Counted from the first letter of the stretch, positions 52,008-63,938 are shown. The stretch is 64,000 nt of DNA from Streptomyces lateritius (GCF_014649715.1 NZ_BMTO01000002.1:564471-628470); one strand, 5' to 3'. Translations and numbers: made by a program. The notes: generated by a model not told the origin, from the sequence alone.

Positions 52008-52131
52008 GGCCCGATCATCACACCGGCGCCCACACCCTGTGGACAGCCACGGAGACGCGCGAAACGCTGGCGTAGCATGACCAGAAATCGTCCGGTACCC
52101 CCCGCGGACTGGAACGGAAGGCCGTTGCCGC

Positions 52132-53043
52132 GTGAACGCATCAGCAGAACCCCGAGCGGAAGACCGACCCGCGCGGCTCACCGTCGGAGTCGTCGGAGCG
52201 GGCCGGGTGGGCCCCGCGCTCGCCGCCGCACTGCAGCTCGCGGGGCATCGCCCCATCGCCGTCTCCGCGGTCTCCGACGCCTCCGTACGCCGGGCGGCGA
52301 CCCTCCTCCCCGACGTGCCGATCGTGCCGCCCGGGCAGGTCGTCGCCGCGGCCGACCTCGTGCTGCTCACGGTCCCCGACGACGCCCTGCCGGGCCTGGT
52401 GGAGGGGCTCGCCGAGACCGGGGCCGTGCGGCCGGGCCAGCTGCTCGTGCACACCTCCGGGCGGTACGGCGTGAACGTCCTGGACCCCGCCCGCCGCGCC
52501 GGCGCGCTGCCGCTCGCCCTGCACCCGGCCATGACCTTCACCGGCACCTCCGTCGACGTCCAGCGCCTGGCCGGCTGCTCCTTCGGGGTCACCGCGCCCG
52601 TGGAGCTGCGGCTCGCCGCGGAGGCCCTGGTCATCGAGATGGGCGGCGAACCGGAGTGGATCGAGGAGGAGAACCGCCCGTTGTACCACGCGGCCCTCGC
52701 CCTCGGCGCGAACCACCTGGTCACTCTGGTCGCCCAGTCCATGGAACTGCTCCGTACGGCCGGGGTCGCCGCCCCCGACCGGATGCTCGGCCCGCTCCTG
52801 GGCGCCGCCCTGGACAACGCCCTGCGCTCCGGGGACGCTGCCCTCACGGGCCCTGTCGCACGTGGTGACGCCGGTACGGTCGCCGCGCACGTCGCCGAGC
52901 TGCGCAAGCACGCGCCCGGCACCGTCGCCGGCTATCTGGCGATGGCCCGCACGACCGCCGACCGGGCGCTCGCGCACGGCCTGCTCAAGCCCGAGCTGGC
53001 CCAGGACCTGCTGGGCGTGCTCGCCGAGGGGGAGTCCCGATGA
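52132..53043 (+). CDS. Rossmann/DUF2520 protein, possible ketopantoate reductase-like
   Basis: A 303-residue protein. A Rossmann domain at the N-terminus ([22 protein letters not shown], residues 17-38; a GxGxxG dinucleotide site) is followed by a DUF2520 C-terminal helical domain ([28 protein letters not shown]). The layout is that of the 6-phosphogluconate dehydrogenase-like superfamily, which includes ketopantoate reductase. panC starts inside its stop (ATGA), so a role in pantothenate synthesis is plausible. GTG 52132. First gene of the panC-nadB-nadC-coaX operon. Confidence 0.9.
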   Translation: MNASAEPRAEDRPARLTVGVVGAGRVGPALAAALQLAGHRPIAVSAVSDASVRRAATLLPDVPIVPPGQVVAAADLVLLTVPDDALPGLVEGLAETGAVRPGQLLVHTSGRYGVNVLDPARRAGALPLALHPAMTFTGTSVDVQRLAGCSFGVTAPVELRLAAEALVIEMGGEPEWIEEENRPLYHAALALGANHLVTLVAQSMELLRTAGVAAPDRMLGPLLGAALDNALRSGDAALTGPVARGDAGTVAAHVAELRKHAPGTVAGYLAMARTTADRALAHGLLKPELAQDLLGVLAEGESR

Positions 53044-54164
53044 GCTCCACGCCGTCCGTGTCGTCCCCGGCACCCGCGTCGTCCCGGGCGTTCACCCTGG
53101 TCCGAACGGCGGACGAACTCCACGCCCTGGCGTCCCGCCACGCTGTGACCGGGAACCGCCCCACGAGCGGCGAGAACCGCCCGGCGAGCGAGAACCGCCC
53201 CGCCGGCCTCCCCGCCCGCGCTTCCCGTACCGCCGTCGTCATGACCATGGGCGCTCTCCACGAGGGGCACGCCACGCTGGTCCGTACGGCCCGCGAGCAT
53301 GTCGGTCCCGACGGCCTCGTCGTCGTCACCGTCTTCGTCAACCCGCTCCAGTTCGGCGCCGGCGAGGACCTCGACCGCTACCCCCGCACCCTCGACGCCG
53401 ACCTGGAGACCGCCGAGGCGGCCGGGGCAGACACCGTCTTCGCCCCCGCCGTCGACGAGGTCTACCCCGGCGGAGAGCCGCAGGTCCGGATCACCGCCGG
53501 ACCCATGGGTGAGCGCCTGGAAGGCGCCTCCCGGCCGGGGCACTTCGACGGCATGCTCACCGTCGTCGCCAAGCTGCTCCACCTCACCCGCCCCGACCTG
53601 GCCCTCTTCGGTCAGAAGGACGCGCAGCAGCTGGCACTGATCCGCCGGATGGCCCGCGACCTGAACTTCCCGGTCGAGATCGTCGGCGTCCCCACCGTCC
53701 GCGAGCCCGACGGCCTGGCCCTCTCCAGCCGCAACCGCTACCTCTCCGGCGGCGAGCGCCGCACCGCCCTGGCCCTCTCCGGCGCCCTGTTCGCCGCGGC
53801 CGACCGGCTTGCCGCCCAGCAGGCGCTGAGCGCGCGTGCCGCCTCGCTGCCCGGCTCCGAGTCCCGGGCCGAGGCGCTCTCCCGGCTCGGCGAGGCGCGG
53901 GCCGCGGCCGACGCGCACGCCGTCGCCCAGGCGAGCGAGGGCGGCGGCGCCGACGCCGTACGGGCCGCGGCCCGCGCCGTGCTCGACGAGGCGGCGAAGA
54001 CCGAGCCGCCGCTCGCCCTCGACTACCTGGCCCTGGTCGACCCGGCCGACTTCACCGAGGTCGCCGACGACCACGACGGCGAGGCGATCCTCGCCGTCGC
54101 CGCGCGCGTCGGCACCACCCGGCTGATCGACAACATCCCGCTGACCTTCGGAGCCACCAAGTGA
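53040..54164 (+). CDS. panC: Pantothenate synthetase
   Basis: A 374-residue PanC, longer than the usual 280-310. Active-site motifs [35 protein letters not shown] and [11 protein letters not shown] are intact. It condenses pantoate with beta-alanine using ATP. The extra length is in two places: a 20-residue insertion with repeated ENRPA near residues 40-60, and an Ala-rich stretch around 270-310. ATG overlaps the DUF2520 stop, and nadB starts at GTG over its own stop. Coupled translation throughout is likely. Confidence 0.95.
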   Translation: MSSTPSVSSPAPASSRAFTLVRTADELHALASRHAVTGNRPTSGENRPASENRPAGLPARASRTAVVMTMGALHEGHATLVRTAREHVGPDGLVVVTVFVNPLQFGAGEDLDRYPRTLDADLETAEAAGADTVFAPAVDEVYPGGEPQVRITAGPMGERLEGASRPGHFDGMLTVVAKLLHLTRPDLALFGQKDAQQLALIRRMARDLNFPVEIVGVPTVREPDGLALSSRNRYLSGGERRTALALSGALFAAADRLAAQQALSARAASLPGSESRAEALSRLGEARAAADAHAVAQASEGGGADAVRAAARAVLDEAAKTEPPLALDYLALVDPADFTEVADDHDGEAILAVAARVGTTRLIDNIPLTFGATK

Positions 54165-55912
54165 CCGGAATACGGCTGCACGCGCCCGCGCCGGGCTGGG
54201 CCATCGACGCCGACGTCGTCGTGGTCGGCTCCGGCGTCGCCGGCCTGACCGCGGCCCTGCGCTGCACGGCCGCGGGACTGCGCACGGTCGTCGTCACCAA
54301 GGCCCGCCTGGACGACGGTTCCACCCGCTGGGCCCAGGGCGGCATCGCCGCAGCGCTCGGCGAGGGCGACACCCCCGAGCAGCATCTGGACGACACGCTC
54401 GTGGCCGGCGCCGGCCTGTGCGACGAGGAGGCCGTCCGCCTCCTGGTGACCGAGGGGCCCGACGCCGTCCGCCGGCTGATCGCCACCGGCGCCGACTTCG
54501 ACAAGACGGACGCGGGCGAGATCGCCCTGACCCGCGAGGGCGGCCACCACCGCCGCCGGATCGCCCACGCCGGCGGCGACGCCACCGGCGCCGAGATCTC
54601 CCGCGCGCTCGTCGAGGCGATACGGGACCGGGCGGTCGCCACCATCGAGCACGCGCTCGTCCTCGACCTGCTCACGGACGCCGAGGGCCGCACCGCCGGC
54701 GTCACCCTGCACGTCATGGGAGAGGGCCAGCACGACGGCGTCGGCGCCGTCCACGCCCCCGCCGTGGTCCTGGCCACCGGCGGCATGGGCCAGGTCTTCT
54801 CCGCCACCACCAACCCGGCCGTCTCCACCGGAGACGGCGTCGCGCTCGCCCTGCGCGCCGGAGCCGAGGTCTCCGACCTCGAATTCGTCCAGTTCCACCC
54901 CACCGTGCTCTTCCTCGGCGCCGACTCCGAGGGCCAGCAGCCGCTGGTCTCCGAAGCGGTACGGGGCGAGGGCGCCCACCTCGTCGACGCAGACGGGGTC
55001 CGCTTCATGCTCGGGCAGCACGAGCTGGCCGAGCTGGCCCCCCGCGACATCGTCGCCAAGGGGATCATGCGCCGGATGCGCGAGCGGGGCACCGAGCACG
55101 TGTACCTCGACGCCCGGCACTTCGGCGCCGAGATGTGGGAGCACCGGTTCCCCACCATCCTGGCCGCCTGCCGGGCCCACGGCATCGACCCGGTCACGGA
55201 GCCGATCCCGGTCGCCCCCGCGGCCCACTACGCCTCCGGCGGCGTCCGCACCGACCTGCGCGGCCGGACCACCGTCCCGGGCCTCTACGCCTGCGGCGAG
55301 GTGGCCTGCACGGGCGTCCACGGTGCCAACCGGCTCGCCTCGAACTCCCTGCTGGAGGGCCTGGTCTTCGCCGAGCGCATCGCCGACGACATCGCGGCCC
55401 ACGCCGCGCACGCGGCTCACGCGCCGCACGTGGCCCCCGGGGCGGGCGGCCCCGCGACCCGTGTCTCGCAGCCGGTCCCCGTTCCCCACCCGGCCCCCGT
55501 GGTCGTCCCGCTGCTCGACCCCGCCGCCCGCACCCGTATCCAGCGGGTCATGACCACCGGCGCCGGCGTGCTCAGGTCCGAGGCCAGCCTGCGCGAGGCG
55601 AGCGCGGCGCTCGACGCCCTGCACATCGGGGCCGTCCCCGACGGCACCGCCGACCAGAAGTCCGCCGAGCCCGGCACGGAGGCCTGGGAGACCACCAACC
55701 TCCTCGCCGTCGCGCGCTTCCTGGTCGCCGCCGCCTCCCGCCGTGAGGAGACCCGCGGCTGCCACTGGCGCGAGGACCGCCCCGAGCGCGACGACACGGC
55801 CTGGCGCCGCCATCTCGTCGTGCGCCTCACCCCGGAGCGGACCCTCGACGTCCGGCTCACCGACAGCCAAAACTTTCCCCCCACCGCCGCCGACGCCCCC
55901 AGGGAGCCGTAA
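54161..55912 (+). CDS. nadB: L-aspartate oxidase
   Basis: A 583-residue flavoprotein that makes iminoaspartate for NAD synthesis. The FAD site is [18 protein letters not shown] (18-35), [13 protein letters not shown] and [11 protein letters not shown] are the substrate loop, and the C-terminal [30 protein letters not shown] is diagnostic. Between about residues 408 and 445 is a His/Ala/Pro-rich low-complexity insertion ([15 protein letters not shown]). GTG overlaps panC's TGA. nadA is not in the window, so quinolinate synthase must be encoded elsewhere. Confidence 0.95.
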   Translation: MTGIRLHAPAPGWAIDADVVVVGSGVAGLTAALRCTAAGLRTVVVTKARLDDGSTRWAQGGIAAALGEGDTPEQHLDDTLVAGAGLCDEEAVRLLVTEGPDAVRRLIATGADFDKTDAGEIALTREGGHHRRRIAHAGGDATGAEISRALVEAIRDRAVATIEHALVLDLLTDAEGRTAGVTLHVMGEGQHDGVGAVHAPAVVLATGGMGQVFSATTNPAVSTGDGVALALRAGAEVSDLEFVQFHPTVLFLGADSEGQQPLVSEAVRGEGAHLVDADGVRFMLGQHELAELAPRDIVAKGIMRRMRERGTEHVYLDARHFGAEMWEHRFPTILAACRAHGIDPVTEPIPVAPAAHYASGGVRTDLRGRTTVPGLYACGEVACTGVHGANRLASNSLLEGLVFAERIADDIAAHAAHAAHAPHVAPGAGGPATRVSQPVPVPHPAPVVVPLLDPAARTRIQRVMTTGAGVLRSEASLREASAALDALHIGAVPDGTADQKSAEPGTEAWETTNLLAVARFLVAAASRREETRGCHWREDRPERDDTAWRRHLVVRLTPERTLDVRLTDSQNFPPTAADAPREP

Positions 55913-55914
55913 CC

Positions 55915-56961
55915 GTGAGCACGCCGAGCACGCCCGAAGAAGAACGCCCGCAGCCCGTGGACGTACCCCTGATCCAGATCAGCGCGCCCGGTACGGCCGC
56001 CGAGAACGCCGGCGGCTGCGGTGAAGGCTGCGGCTGCGCCGAGGGCGACGAGGTGTACGAGTGCGGCCTCGACCCCGCCCTCGCCCAGCTGCTCGCCGAC
56101 GCCGGGCTCGACCCCGTCCAGGTCGAGGACATCGCCCACCTGGCCATCGAGGAGGACCTCGACGGCGGCGTGGACGTGACGACCGTGGCGACCGTCCCCG
56201 AGGACGCGATCGCCACCGCCGACTTCACCGCGCGCGAGGCCGGCGTCGTGGCCGGCCTGCGGGTCGCCGAGGCGGTCCTGTCCATCGTCTGCACCGAGAC
56301 CTTCGAGGTCGAGCGGCACGTCGAGGACGGCGAGCGCGTCGAGGCCGGCCAGAAGCTGCTCTCGGTCACCACCCGCACCCGCGACCTGCTCACCGGCGAG
56401 CGCAGCGCGCTCAACATCCTGTGCCGCCTCTCCGGCATCGCCACCGCAACGCGCGCGTGGGCGGACGCCCTGGAGGGCACCAAGGCCCGCGTGCGGGACA
56501 CCCGCAAGACCACACCCGGCCTGCGCGCCCTGGAGAAGTACGCGGTGCGCTGCGGCGGCGGCGTCAACCACCGCATGTCGCTGTCGGACGCCGCGCTCGT
56601 CAAGGACAACCACGTGGTCGCGGCCGGTGGCGTGGCGCAGGCCTTCAAGGCCGTGCGCGAGATGTTCCCCGACGTGCCGATCGAGGTCGAGGTCGACACC
56701 CTGCACCAGGTCCGCGAGGTCCTGGACGCGGGCGCCGACCTGATCCTGCTCGACAACTTCACCCCCGCGGAGACCGAGGAGGCCGTCGCCCTGGTCGCGG
56801 GCCGCGCGGTCCTGGAGTCGTCCGGGCGCCTCACCCTGGCGAACGCGGCGGCCTACGCGGCGACCGGCGTGGACTACCTCGCGGTGGGCGGGCTCACGCA
56901 CTCGTCCCCGATCCTGGACATCGGCCTCGACCTCCGCGACGCCCCCGAGGCGGCCGTCTGA
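55915..56961 (+). CDS. nadC: Nicotinate-nucleotide pyrophosphorylase (quinolinate phosphoribosyltransferase)
   Basis: A 348-residue NadC. Catalytic segments EEDLDGGVDVTT, RDTRKTTPGLRALEKYAVRCGGG, LVKDNHVVAAGG and LLDNF are intact. It has an N-terminal extension of about 55 residues before the enzyme core containing a cysteine cluster (GGCGEGCGCAEGDEVYECG), which could bind a metal; the core enzyme needs none there. GTG 55915 lies 2 bp after nadB. coaX starts at ATG over the nadC stop (TGATG). Confidence 0.95.
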   Translation: MSTPSTPEEERPQPVDVPLIQISAPGTAAENAGGCGEGCGCAEGDEVYECGLDPALAQLLADAGLDPVQVEDIAHLAIEEDLDGGVDVTTVATVPEDAIATADFTAREAGVVAGLRVAEAVLSIVCTETFEVERHVEDGERVEAGQKLLSVTTRTRDLLTGERSALNILCRLSGIATATRAWADALEGTKARVRDTRKTTPGLRALEKYAVRCGGGVNHRMSLSDAALVKDNHVVAAGGVAQAFKAVREMFPDVPIEVEVDTLHQVREVLDAGADLILLDNFTPAETEEAVALVAGRAVLESSGRLTLANAAAYAATGVDYLAVGGLTHSSPILDIGLDLRDAPEAAV

Positions 56962-57767
56962 TGCTGCTCACCATCGACGTCGGCAACACGCACACCGTCC
57001 TCGGCCTCTTCGACGGTGACGAGATCGTCGAGCACTGGCGCATCTCCACGGACCCGCGGCGCACGGCCGACGAGATGGCGGTCCTGCTCCAGGGCCTGAT
57101 GGGCATGCACCCGCTCCTCGGCGTCGAGCTGAGCGACGGCATCGAGGGCATCGCGATCTGCGCGACCGTCCCCTCGGTCCTGCACGAGCTGCGCGAGGTG
57201 ACCCGGCGGTACTACGGCGACGTGCCCGCCGTCCTGGTCGAACCGGGCGTCAAGACGGGCGTCCCGATCCTCACGGACAACCCCAAGGAGGTCGGCGCGG
57301 ACCGCATCGTCAACGCGGTCGCGGCGGTCGAGCTCTACGGCGGCCCGGCGATCGTGGTCGACTTCGGCACGGCGACGACCTACGACGCGATCACCGCGCG
57401 CGGCGAGTACGCGGGCGGAGCCATCGCGCCGGGCATCGAGATCTCGGTCGAGGCGCTGGGCGTCAAGGGCGCGATGCTCCGCAAGATCGAGCTGGCCCGC
57501 CCGCGCAGCGTGATCGGCAAGAACACGGTCGAGGCGATGCAGTCGGGCATCGTCTACGGGTACGCGGGTCAGGTCGACGGCGTCGTGGCGCGGATGAAGC
57601 GCGAACTCGTCGGCCCGCAGGGCGACCCGTCGGACGTGACGGTGATCGCGACCGGCGGCCTGGCGCCGATGGTGCTCAGCGACGCCAAGGAGATCGACGA
57701 GCACGAGCCCTGGCTGACCCTGATCGGGCTGCGCCTGGTGTACGAGCGCAACGTGTCGCGGATGTGA
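56961..57767 (+). CDS. coaX: Type III pantothenate kinase
   Basis: A 268-residue CoaX of the ASKHA fold: the phosphate motif MLLTIDVGNTHTVLGLFDGD, VGADRIVNAVAAVELYG, VDFGTATTYDAIT and GGAIAPGIEIS. It phosphorylates pantothenate, the first step to CoA, and type III kinases are not feedback-inhibited by CoA. Last gene of the cofactor operon, coupling panC product to CoA synthesis. Confidence 0.96.
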   Translation: MLLTIDVGNTHTVLGLFDGDEIVEHWRISTDPRRTADEMAVLLQGLMGMHPLLGVELSDGIEGIAICATVPSVLHELREVTRRYYGDVPAVLVEPGVKTGVPILTDNPKEVGADRIVNAVAAVELYGGPAIVVDFGTATTYDAITARGEYAGGAIAPGIEISVEALGVKGAMLRKIELARPRSVIGKNTVEAMQSGIVYGYAGQVDGVVARMKRELVGPQGDPSDVTVIATGGLAPMVLSDAKEIDEHEPWLTLIGLRLVYERNVSRM

Positions 57768-57801
57768 CCGGCGGGGCCCCCGGCCCCGCCCCTGCCGCGC
57801 G

Positions 57802-57868
57802 GCCCCCGCTCCTGCCGTGAGGAATCCCGGCCTCCGTGGGCCCCCGCTCCTGCCGTGAGGAACCCCGG
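57802..57868. repeat. Direct repeat of 29 bp, 38-bp spacing
   Basis: gcccccgctcctgccgtgag, then gaatcccgg, occurs at 57802-57830 and again at 57840-57868 with one difference (gaaccccgg), in the gap between coaX and the next gene. Confidence 0.75.
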
Positions 57869-57968
57869 TCTGCCACGCCCCTGGCCTCGCCTTCGCCACT
57901 CGGCGCGGGGCAACGCGCCGGGATGATCGGTAAACGAAATTTGTCCGATTAGCGCGTATCGTCACCCT

Positions 57969-58598
57969 ATGCCCACGCCATACGGATCCCGCGGCGGCAT
58001 GGCGTTCAGCGCGGACGAGCTGCGTGTGCTCCGACGTGCTCTCGCCACCGCCCTCCACCCTGCCCCCCTTCAGGACGAGGACGTCCAGGACTGCCTGCGC
58101 CTCGCCGAATCCGTGGACGAAGCCGTCCGCGAGGCCGGCCGGCTGCGCGCCTTCCTCCTCGCCGACCTGGCCCGCTACCGCGAGGCCCTGCCCGGTTCGC
58201 TCCCCGGCTATCTGGAGCTCCTCCAGGAGGCCCTCTCCGCCGGTTACGACCCCGAGGCCGACGACCTCGCCGCCCTGCGCGCGCTGCGCGCCGATCCCCG
58301 GGCCGCCGGCCTCCTGGAGCGCTGCCAGATGCTCGCCGAGCGCTCCGTGCGCGCCCGCCTCGCCCGTGTCATCCAGGCGACCGTCCCGGGCGCGCCCACG
58401 CCCGCCCCGGCGCCGCCCCGGCCCCGCGCCCGGCTGCTCGCCCTGCCCGGTGGCCGCGCCGCCGACGAGCCGAAGAAACCGTCCACGCCCAAGCCGCCGG
58501 TCCCGGACGAGCGCCCGGTGCCCAAGCCCTCCGAGGTGTTCCCGCCGCGCCGACGTCCCGTACCCCCGCCCCCGCCCGAGGAGCGCGTCGCCGGATAG
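57969..58598 (+). CDS. Conserved hypothetical protein with Pro-rich tail
   Basis: A 209-residue soluble protein. The first 140 residues are helical with heptad-like spacing (SADELRVLRRALATALHPAPLQDEDVQDCLRLAESVDEAV, LLADLARYREALPG), and the last 70 are a Pro/Arg/Lys-rich disordered tail. It is a conserved Streptomyces type of unknown function. ATG 57969 has a short leader and a weakly AT-rich promoter region (cggtaaacgaaatttgtccg) just upstream. Confidence 0.78.
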   Translation: MPTPYGSRGGMAFSADELRVLRRALATALHPAPLQDEDVQDCLRLAESVDEAVREAGRLRAFLLADLARYREALPGSLPGYLELLQEALSAGYDPEADDLAALRALRADPRAAGLLERCQMLAERSVRARLARVIQATVPGAPTPAPAPPRPRARLLALPGGRAADEPKKPSTPKPPVPDERPVPKPSEVFPPRRRPVPPPPPEERVAG

Positions 58599-58612
58599 CT
58601 ACTCTGGACGCC

Positions 58613-58789
58613 ATGGACTACGTATCCGCGCTCCTGCCCCCCGTCGTGATGGCCGCGTTCTTCATCGCTCTCGTCGTCACGATCGTCAAGAGCCAGGGCG
58701 GCCCGAACAAGGCCAAGGAGGACGCGGCCGTGGACGCCGCCCTCGCGCGCGCAGACGCCCCCCGCCAGTCGGGCGGCGACGCCGCGTAG
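58613..58789 (+). CDS. Single-TM small membrane protein of 58 residues
   Basis: MDYVSALLPPVVMAAFFIAL, then VVTIVKSQGG and a charged tail (NKAKEDAAVDAALARADAPR). One TM segment at about residues 7-27 with a cytoplasmic C-terminus. It starts 14 bp after the previous stop and is conserved next to it in Streptomyces as far as I recall. No function is known. Confidence 0.72.
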   Translation: MDYVSALLPPVVMAAFFIALVVTIVKSQGGPNKAKEDAAVDAALARADAPRQSGGDAA

Positions 58790-58910
58790 CCCCCGCTCCG
58801 GTCCCTCGCGCCACCGAGGACGTACGCCCGCTTTCGCGGCGTACGTCCTTTTTGTGTGTTTCCTCCGCCAATAACCGGCCGCTCCCGTTCTCGCGCACTA
58901 TGGTGGCCAT

Positions 58911-59333
58911 GTGCCCCGTCAATTGGGAGAGCTCGAAGACGCCGTCATGACACGCGTCTGGCAATGGAACCGGCCGGTGACCGTCCGGGAAGTCCTGGAG
59001 GATCTCCAGCAGGAACGGTCCATCGCCTACACCACCGTCATGACCGTAATGGACAATCTCCATCAGAAGGGCTGGGTGCGCAGGGAAGTCGACGGCCGCG
59101 CCTATCGATATACCGCGGTCTCCACCCGCGCCGCCTACTCTGCCGCGCTGATGAACGAGGCCTGGTCGCAGAGCGACAACCCCGCCGCCGCCCTTGTCGC
59201 CTTCTTCGGCATGATGTCGTCCGAGCAGCGCGAGGCGCTCACCGACGCCATCCGCATCGTCGGCCACAACACCCCCGACGCGCCGCCCGCCCCGGCCGAG
59301 GGTGCCGACGAGGGCGAGGGCCAGGGGCGATAA
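58911..59333 (+). CDS. BlaI/MecI-family repressor
   Basis: A 140-residue BlaI/MecI/CopY regulator: RQLGELEDAVMTRVWQWNRPVTVREVLEDL, SIAYTTVMTVMDNLHQKGWVRREVDGRAYRYTAV and the dimerisation helices. The usual partner is a BlaR1-type metalloprotease sensor; none is nearby, so the signal must differ. GTG 58911. The acetyltransferase starts 9 bp after its stop. Confidence 0.9.
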   Translation: MPRQLGELEDAVMTRVWQWNRPVTVREVLEDLQQERSIAYTTVMTVMDNLHQKGWVRREVDGRAYRYTAVSTRAAYSAALMNEAWSQSDNPAAALVAFFGMMSSEQREALTDAIRIVGHNTPDAPPAPAEGADEGEGQGR

Positions 59334-59342
59334 CGTCCCCCC

Positions 59343-59879
59343 ATGTCGTCGTCCTCCGCATCCGCGTCCCCCCAGAAAGGCGTCACCGTACGCCGGGCCC
59401 GTACCAGCGATGTCCCCGCGGTCCGCCGACTCGTCGATCCGTTCGCCCGCCGCGGCATCCTGCTCGACAAAGCGACCGTCACCCTTTACGAGGACATCCA
59501 GGAGTTCTGGGTCGCCGAACGCGACGAGGACGCGGTGGTCGTCGGGTGCGGGGCGCTCCACGTGATGTGGGAAGACCTCGCCGAAGTGCGTACTCTCGCC
59601 GTCGATCCGGAGTTCAAGGGCGCGGGCGTCGGGCATCAGGTGCTCGACAAGTTGCTGCACACCGCCAGATGGCTCGGGGTGCGCCGGGTATTCTGCCTGA
59701 CCTTCGAAGTCGACTTCTTCGCGAAGCACGGCTTCGTCGAGATCGGTGAGACTCCCGTCGACGGAGATGTGTACAGCGAGCTCCTGCGTTCCTATGACGA
59801 GGGTGTCGCCGAGTTCCTCGGTCTCGAACGAGTGAAGCCGAACACCTTGGGTAACAGTCGGATGCTTCTGCACCTGTGA
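59343..59879 (+). CDS. argA: Short N-acetylglutamate synthase-type acetyltransferase
   Basis: A 178-residue GNAT protein of the S-NAGS type found in actinobacteria (as M. tuberculosis Rv2747). Motif A is EVRTLAVDPEFKGAGVGHQVLDKLL, and VRRVFCLTFEVDFFAKHGFVEIGETPVDGDVY is the NAGS-specific region. It acetylates glutamate for arginine synthesis. Annotation as ArgA rests on these signatures; function in another acetylation is possible. Confidence 0.85.
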   Translation: MSSSSASASPQKGVTVRRARTSDVPAVRRLVDPFARRGILLDKATVTLYEDIQEFWVAERDEDAVVVGCGALHVMWEDLAEVRTLAVDPEFKGAGVGHQVLDKLLHTARWLGVRRVFCLTFEVDFFAKHGFVEIGETPVDGDVYSELLRSYDEGVAEFLGLERVKPNTLGNSRMLLHL

Positions 59880-60023
59880 TCGTAACGAGCTTACGGAACC
59901 CTATGTCCGAATCGCGCACGTTTCCCGCGTTCCCGGGCTTCTGAACCTCTGCCAGGGGTTTGTGTTTTTCCGGGAAAAGCGGTTTCCTTTCCGCGTACTG
60001 CATTTTCGATGAAAGGAAATCCG

Positions 60024-60359
60024 GTGGCACAGAAGGTTCAGGTCCTTCTTGTCGATGACCTCGACGGTGTCGAGGCGGACGAGACCGTGACGTTCGCGCT
60101 GGACGGCAAGACCTACGAGATCGACCTCACCACCGCCAACGCGGACAAGCTCCGCGCCCTGCTCGAGCCGTACACGAAGAGTGGCCGGCGCACCGGTGGC
60201 CGCACCACCGGTACGCGAGGCAAGGGCCGGGTCGCCACCGGTGGCAGCCCGGACACCGCGAAGATCCGCGCGTGGGCCAAGGAGAACGGCTACAACGTGA
60301 ACGACCGCGGCCGGGTCCCTGCGGAGATCAAGGCGGCCTACGAGGACGCGAACCGCTGA
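60024..60359 (+). CDS. lsr2: Lsr2-family nucleoid protein
   Basis: A 111-residue Lsr2 protein. The N-terminal beta-rich dimerisation domain (MAQKVQVLLVDDLDGVEADE, TVTFALDGKTYEIDLTTANADKLR) is followed by a basic linker and the C-terminal AT-hook-like DNA-binding domain (IRAWAKENGYNVNDRGRVPAEI) containing RGR. It silences AT-rich foreign DNA. GTG 60024 follows aaagga by 7 bp; an ATG 15 bp upstream overlaps that site. Its AT-rich leader contains a perfect palindrome TTTTCCGGGAAAA at 59966-59978. Confidence 0.94.
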   Translation: MAQKVQVLLVDDLDGVEADETVTFALDGKTYEIDLTTANADKLRALLEPYTKSGRRTGGRTTGTRGKGRVATGGSPDTAKIRAWAKENGYNVNDRGRVPAEIKAAYEDANR

Positions 60360-60363
60360 GGCG

Positions 60364-60939
60364 TCAGCTGCTGGGACGCCGCCCCGTAGGGACGGCACAG
60401 GGGCGAGTGCTCAGCAGTCGCACCCGGTGGCACTCCGCGGCGGCGGCGGCCACGAGCCGTACGAGACAGGGGGCGCCCGCATCGCCCCGCCCCGCGGCCC
60501 GCAGGGCCGGCAGCGAGGACTCCACTTCGTGGCCCGGCTCGGGGGCGCGCAGCCACACCGCGGCGCCCGGCGTGCCGGAACCGCTCCGTCCTGGGGGAAT
60601 GGGGGCGGTCATCCGGCCGCCCGCGCCCAGCACGGCGAGATCCAGTGAGATCCCGCCCCACTCCAGCCAGTCGAGCAGCCCCGGCAGCTCCTCGGCGCTC
60701 CCCGCTGCCACGAGCAGCCGCATCCTCCGCCCCATGAGGGCCACCGGCCCCGTGGCGGCGCCCCGTCGGCGCAGCACCGCGCGGCCGGCCGCCGCGGGCA
60801 GCTCCAGGACGTCGAAGCGCAGCCCGGTGACCAACTGGACCGGCGGGCCGTCCACGGCCGCCCAGCCGAGTGTGTTCTCGTACCACCGCGCCAGGTCGTC
60901 GTCGAGCGGCGAGCGGGGGAGCGGGACGGTGAAGGCCAT
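60364..60939 (-). CDS. SCO3374-family protein, function unknown
   Basis: A 191-residue protein. VTGLRFDVLELPAAAGRAVL, GPVALMGRRMRLLVAAGSAEELPGLLDWLEWGGISLDL and GAAVWLRAPEPGHEVESSLP match, from memory, the S. coelicolor SCO3374 family; the same region is also related to the bifunctional primase/polymerase-like N-terminal fold (the LRFDVLELPA pattern and LLDWLEWGG). Convergent with lsr2, 4 bp apart, the same order as in S. coelicolor. No function known. Confidence 0.82.
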   Translation of the reverse strand: MAFTVPLPRSPLDDDLARWYENTLGWAAVDGPPVQLVTGLRFDVLELPAAAGRAVLRRRGAATGPVALMGRRMRLLVAAGSAEELPGLLDWLEWGGISLDLAVLGAGGRMTAPIPPGRSGSGTPGAAVWLRAPEPGHEVESSLPALRAAGRGDAGAPCLVRLVAAAAAECHRVRLLSTRPCAVPTGRRPSS

Positions 60940-61173
60940 GCCCGGGGAACTCCCGGAAGGTCCCGTCGGTTACGCCCGGTGGTGACCCGGAGTCCCGCCG
61001 GTGGTGCGGAGCGTGTCCGTGATGGACGTCTGTGCGGGCCTACGGGTGCATTCGGGAGCGCAAGGGTGTTCGCCCGTAGCTGAGGGAACCGGGGTGTGCC
61101 GCATGGAGTGTCAGTGCTTACGGGTAAGACATTCCTAGTGAGGAGGGGCGACTCGCGGGCTTCCGCGTCTCAC

Positions 61174-61190
61174 GTTCGCCATCGGCGTAC
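61174..61190. promoter_or_regulatory. ClgR-like palindrome upstream of clpC
   Basis: GTTCGCCATCGGCGTAC: 7-bp arms GTTCGCC/GGCGTAC with one mismatch. It resembles the CGC-N5-GCG core of ClgR operators, which control clp genes in actinobacteria. It lies 30 bp upstream of the sigma-R-like promoter. Confidence 0.5.
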
Positions 61191-61219
61191 TCAAGGCGCG
61201 GGTAACTGCTTGGCCTGCG

Positions 61220-61245
61220 GGAACATCGTCTCGCACCATCGGGTT
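61220..61245 (+). promoter_or_regulatory. Sigma-R-like promoter of clpC
   Basis: GGAAC at 61220-61224, 18 bp, then GTT at 61243-61245, preceded by a G (gGGAAC ... GGTTG). This fits the sigma-R consensus GGAAT-N18-GTT. clpC is a known target of the thiol-stress sigma factor in S. coelicolor. The leader would be about 160 nucleotides. Confidence 0.6.
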
Positions 61246-61412
61246 GGAGCATTTGTCGGCTGTTCTGCAGCAGGTCTCCCCGCAGACAAGGGGGTGATCC
61301 GGACGGATGTCGGCAGTTGGAATGAGCGGTCCCCGCTTGCGGGACTAAGCTGCGGAAGGACAGGGAGGGGATCGACCCCTAACTGACTGACCGCTCTGAG
61401 GAGCGATTAACG

Positions 61413-63938
<2,526 letters not shown>

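Larger units (their letters stand above)
60940..61412 (+). other. Long promoter/leader region of clpC
   Basis: A 473-bp gap between the divergent SCO3374-family gene and clpC. It holds a sigma-R-like promoter and a palindrome (listed separately). An open frame at 61096-61386 lacks a ribosome-binding site and Streptomyces codon bias. Sequence at 61090-61140 is AT-richer (gtcagtgcttacgggtaaga), and could hold a second promoter. The Shine-Dalgarno for clpC is gaggagcg at 61398-61405. Confidence 0.75.

Noticed and set aside
61096..61386. 96-residue open frame in the clpC leader
   Set aside because: No ribosome-binding site, third positions are not G/C-biased, and promoter-type elements overlap it.
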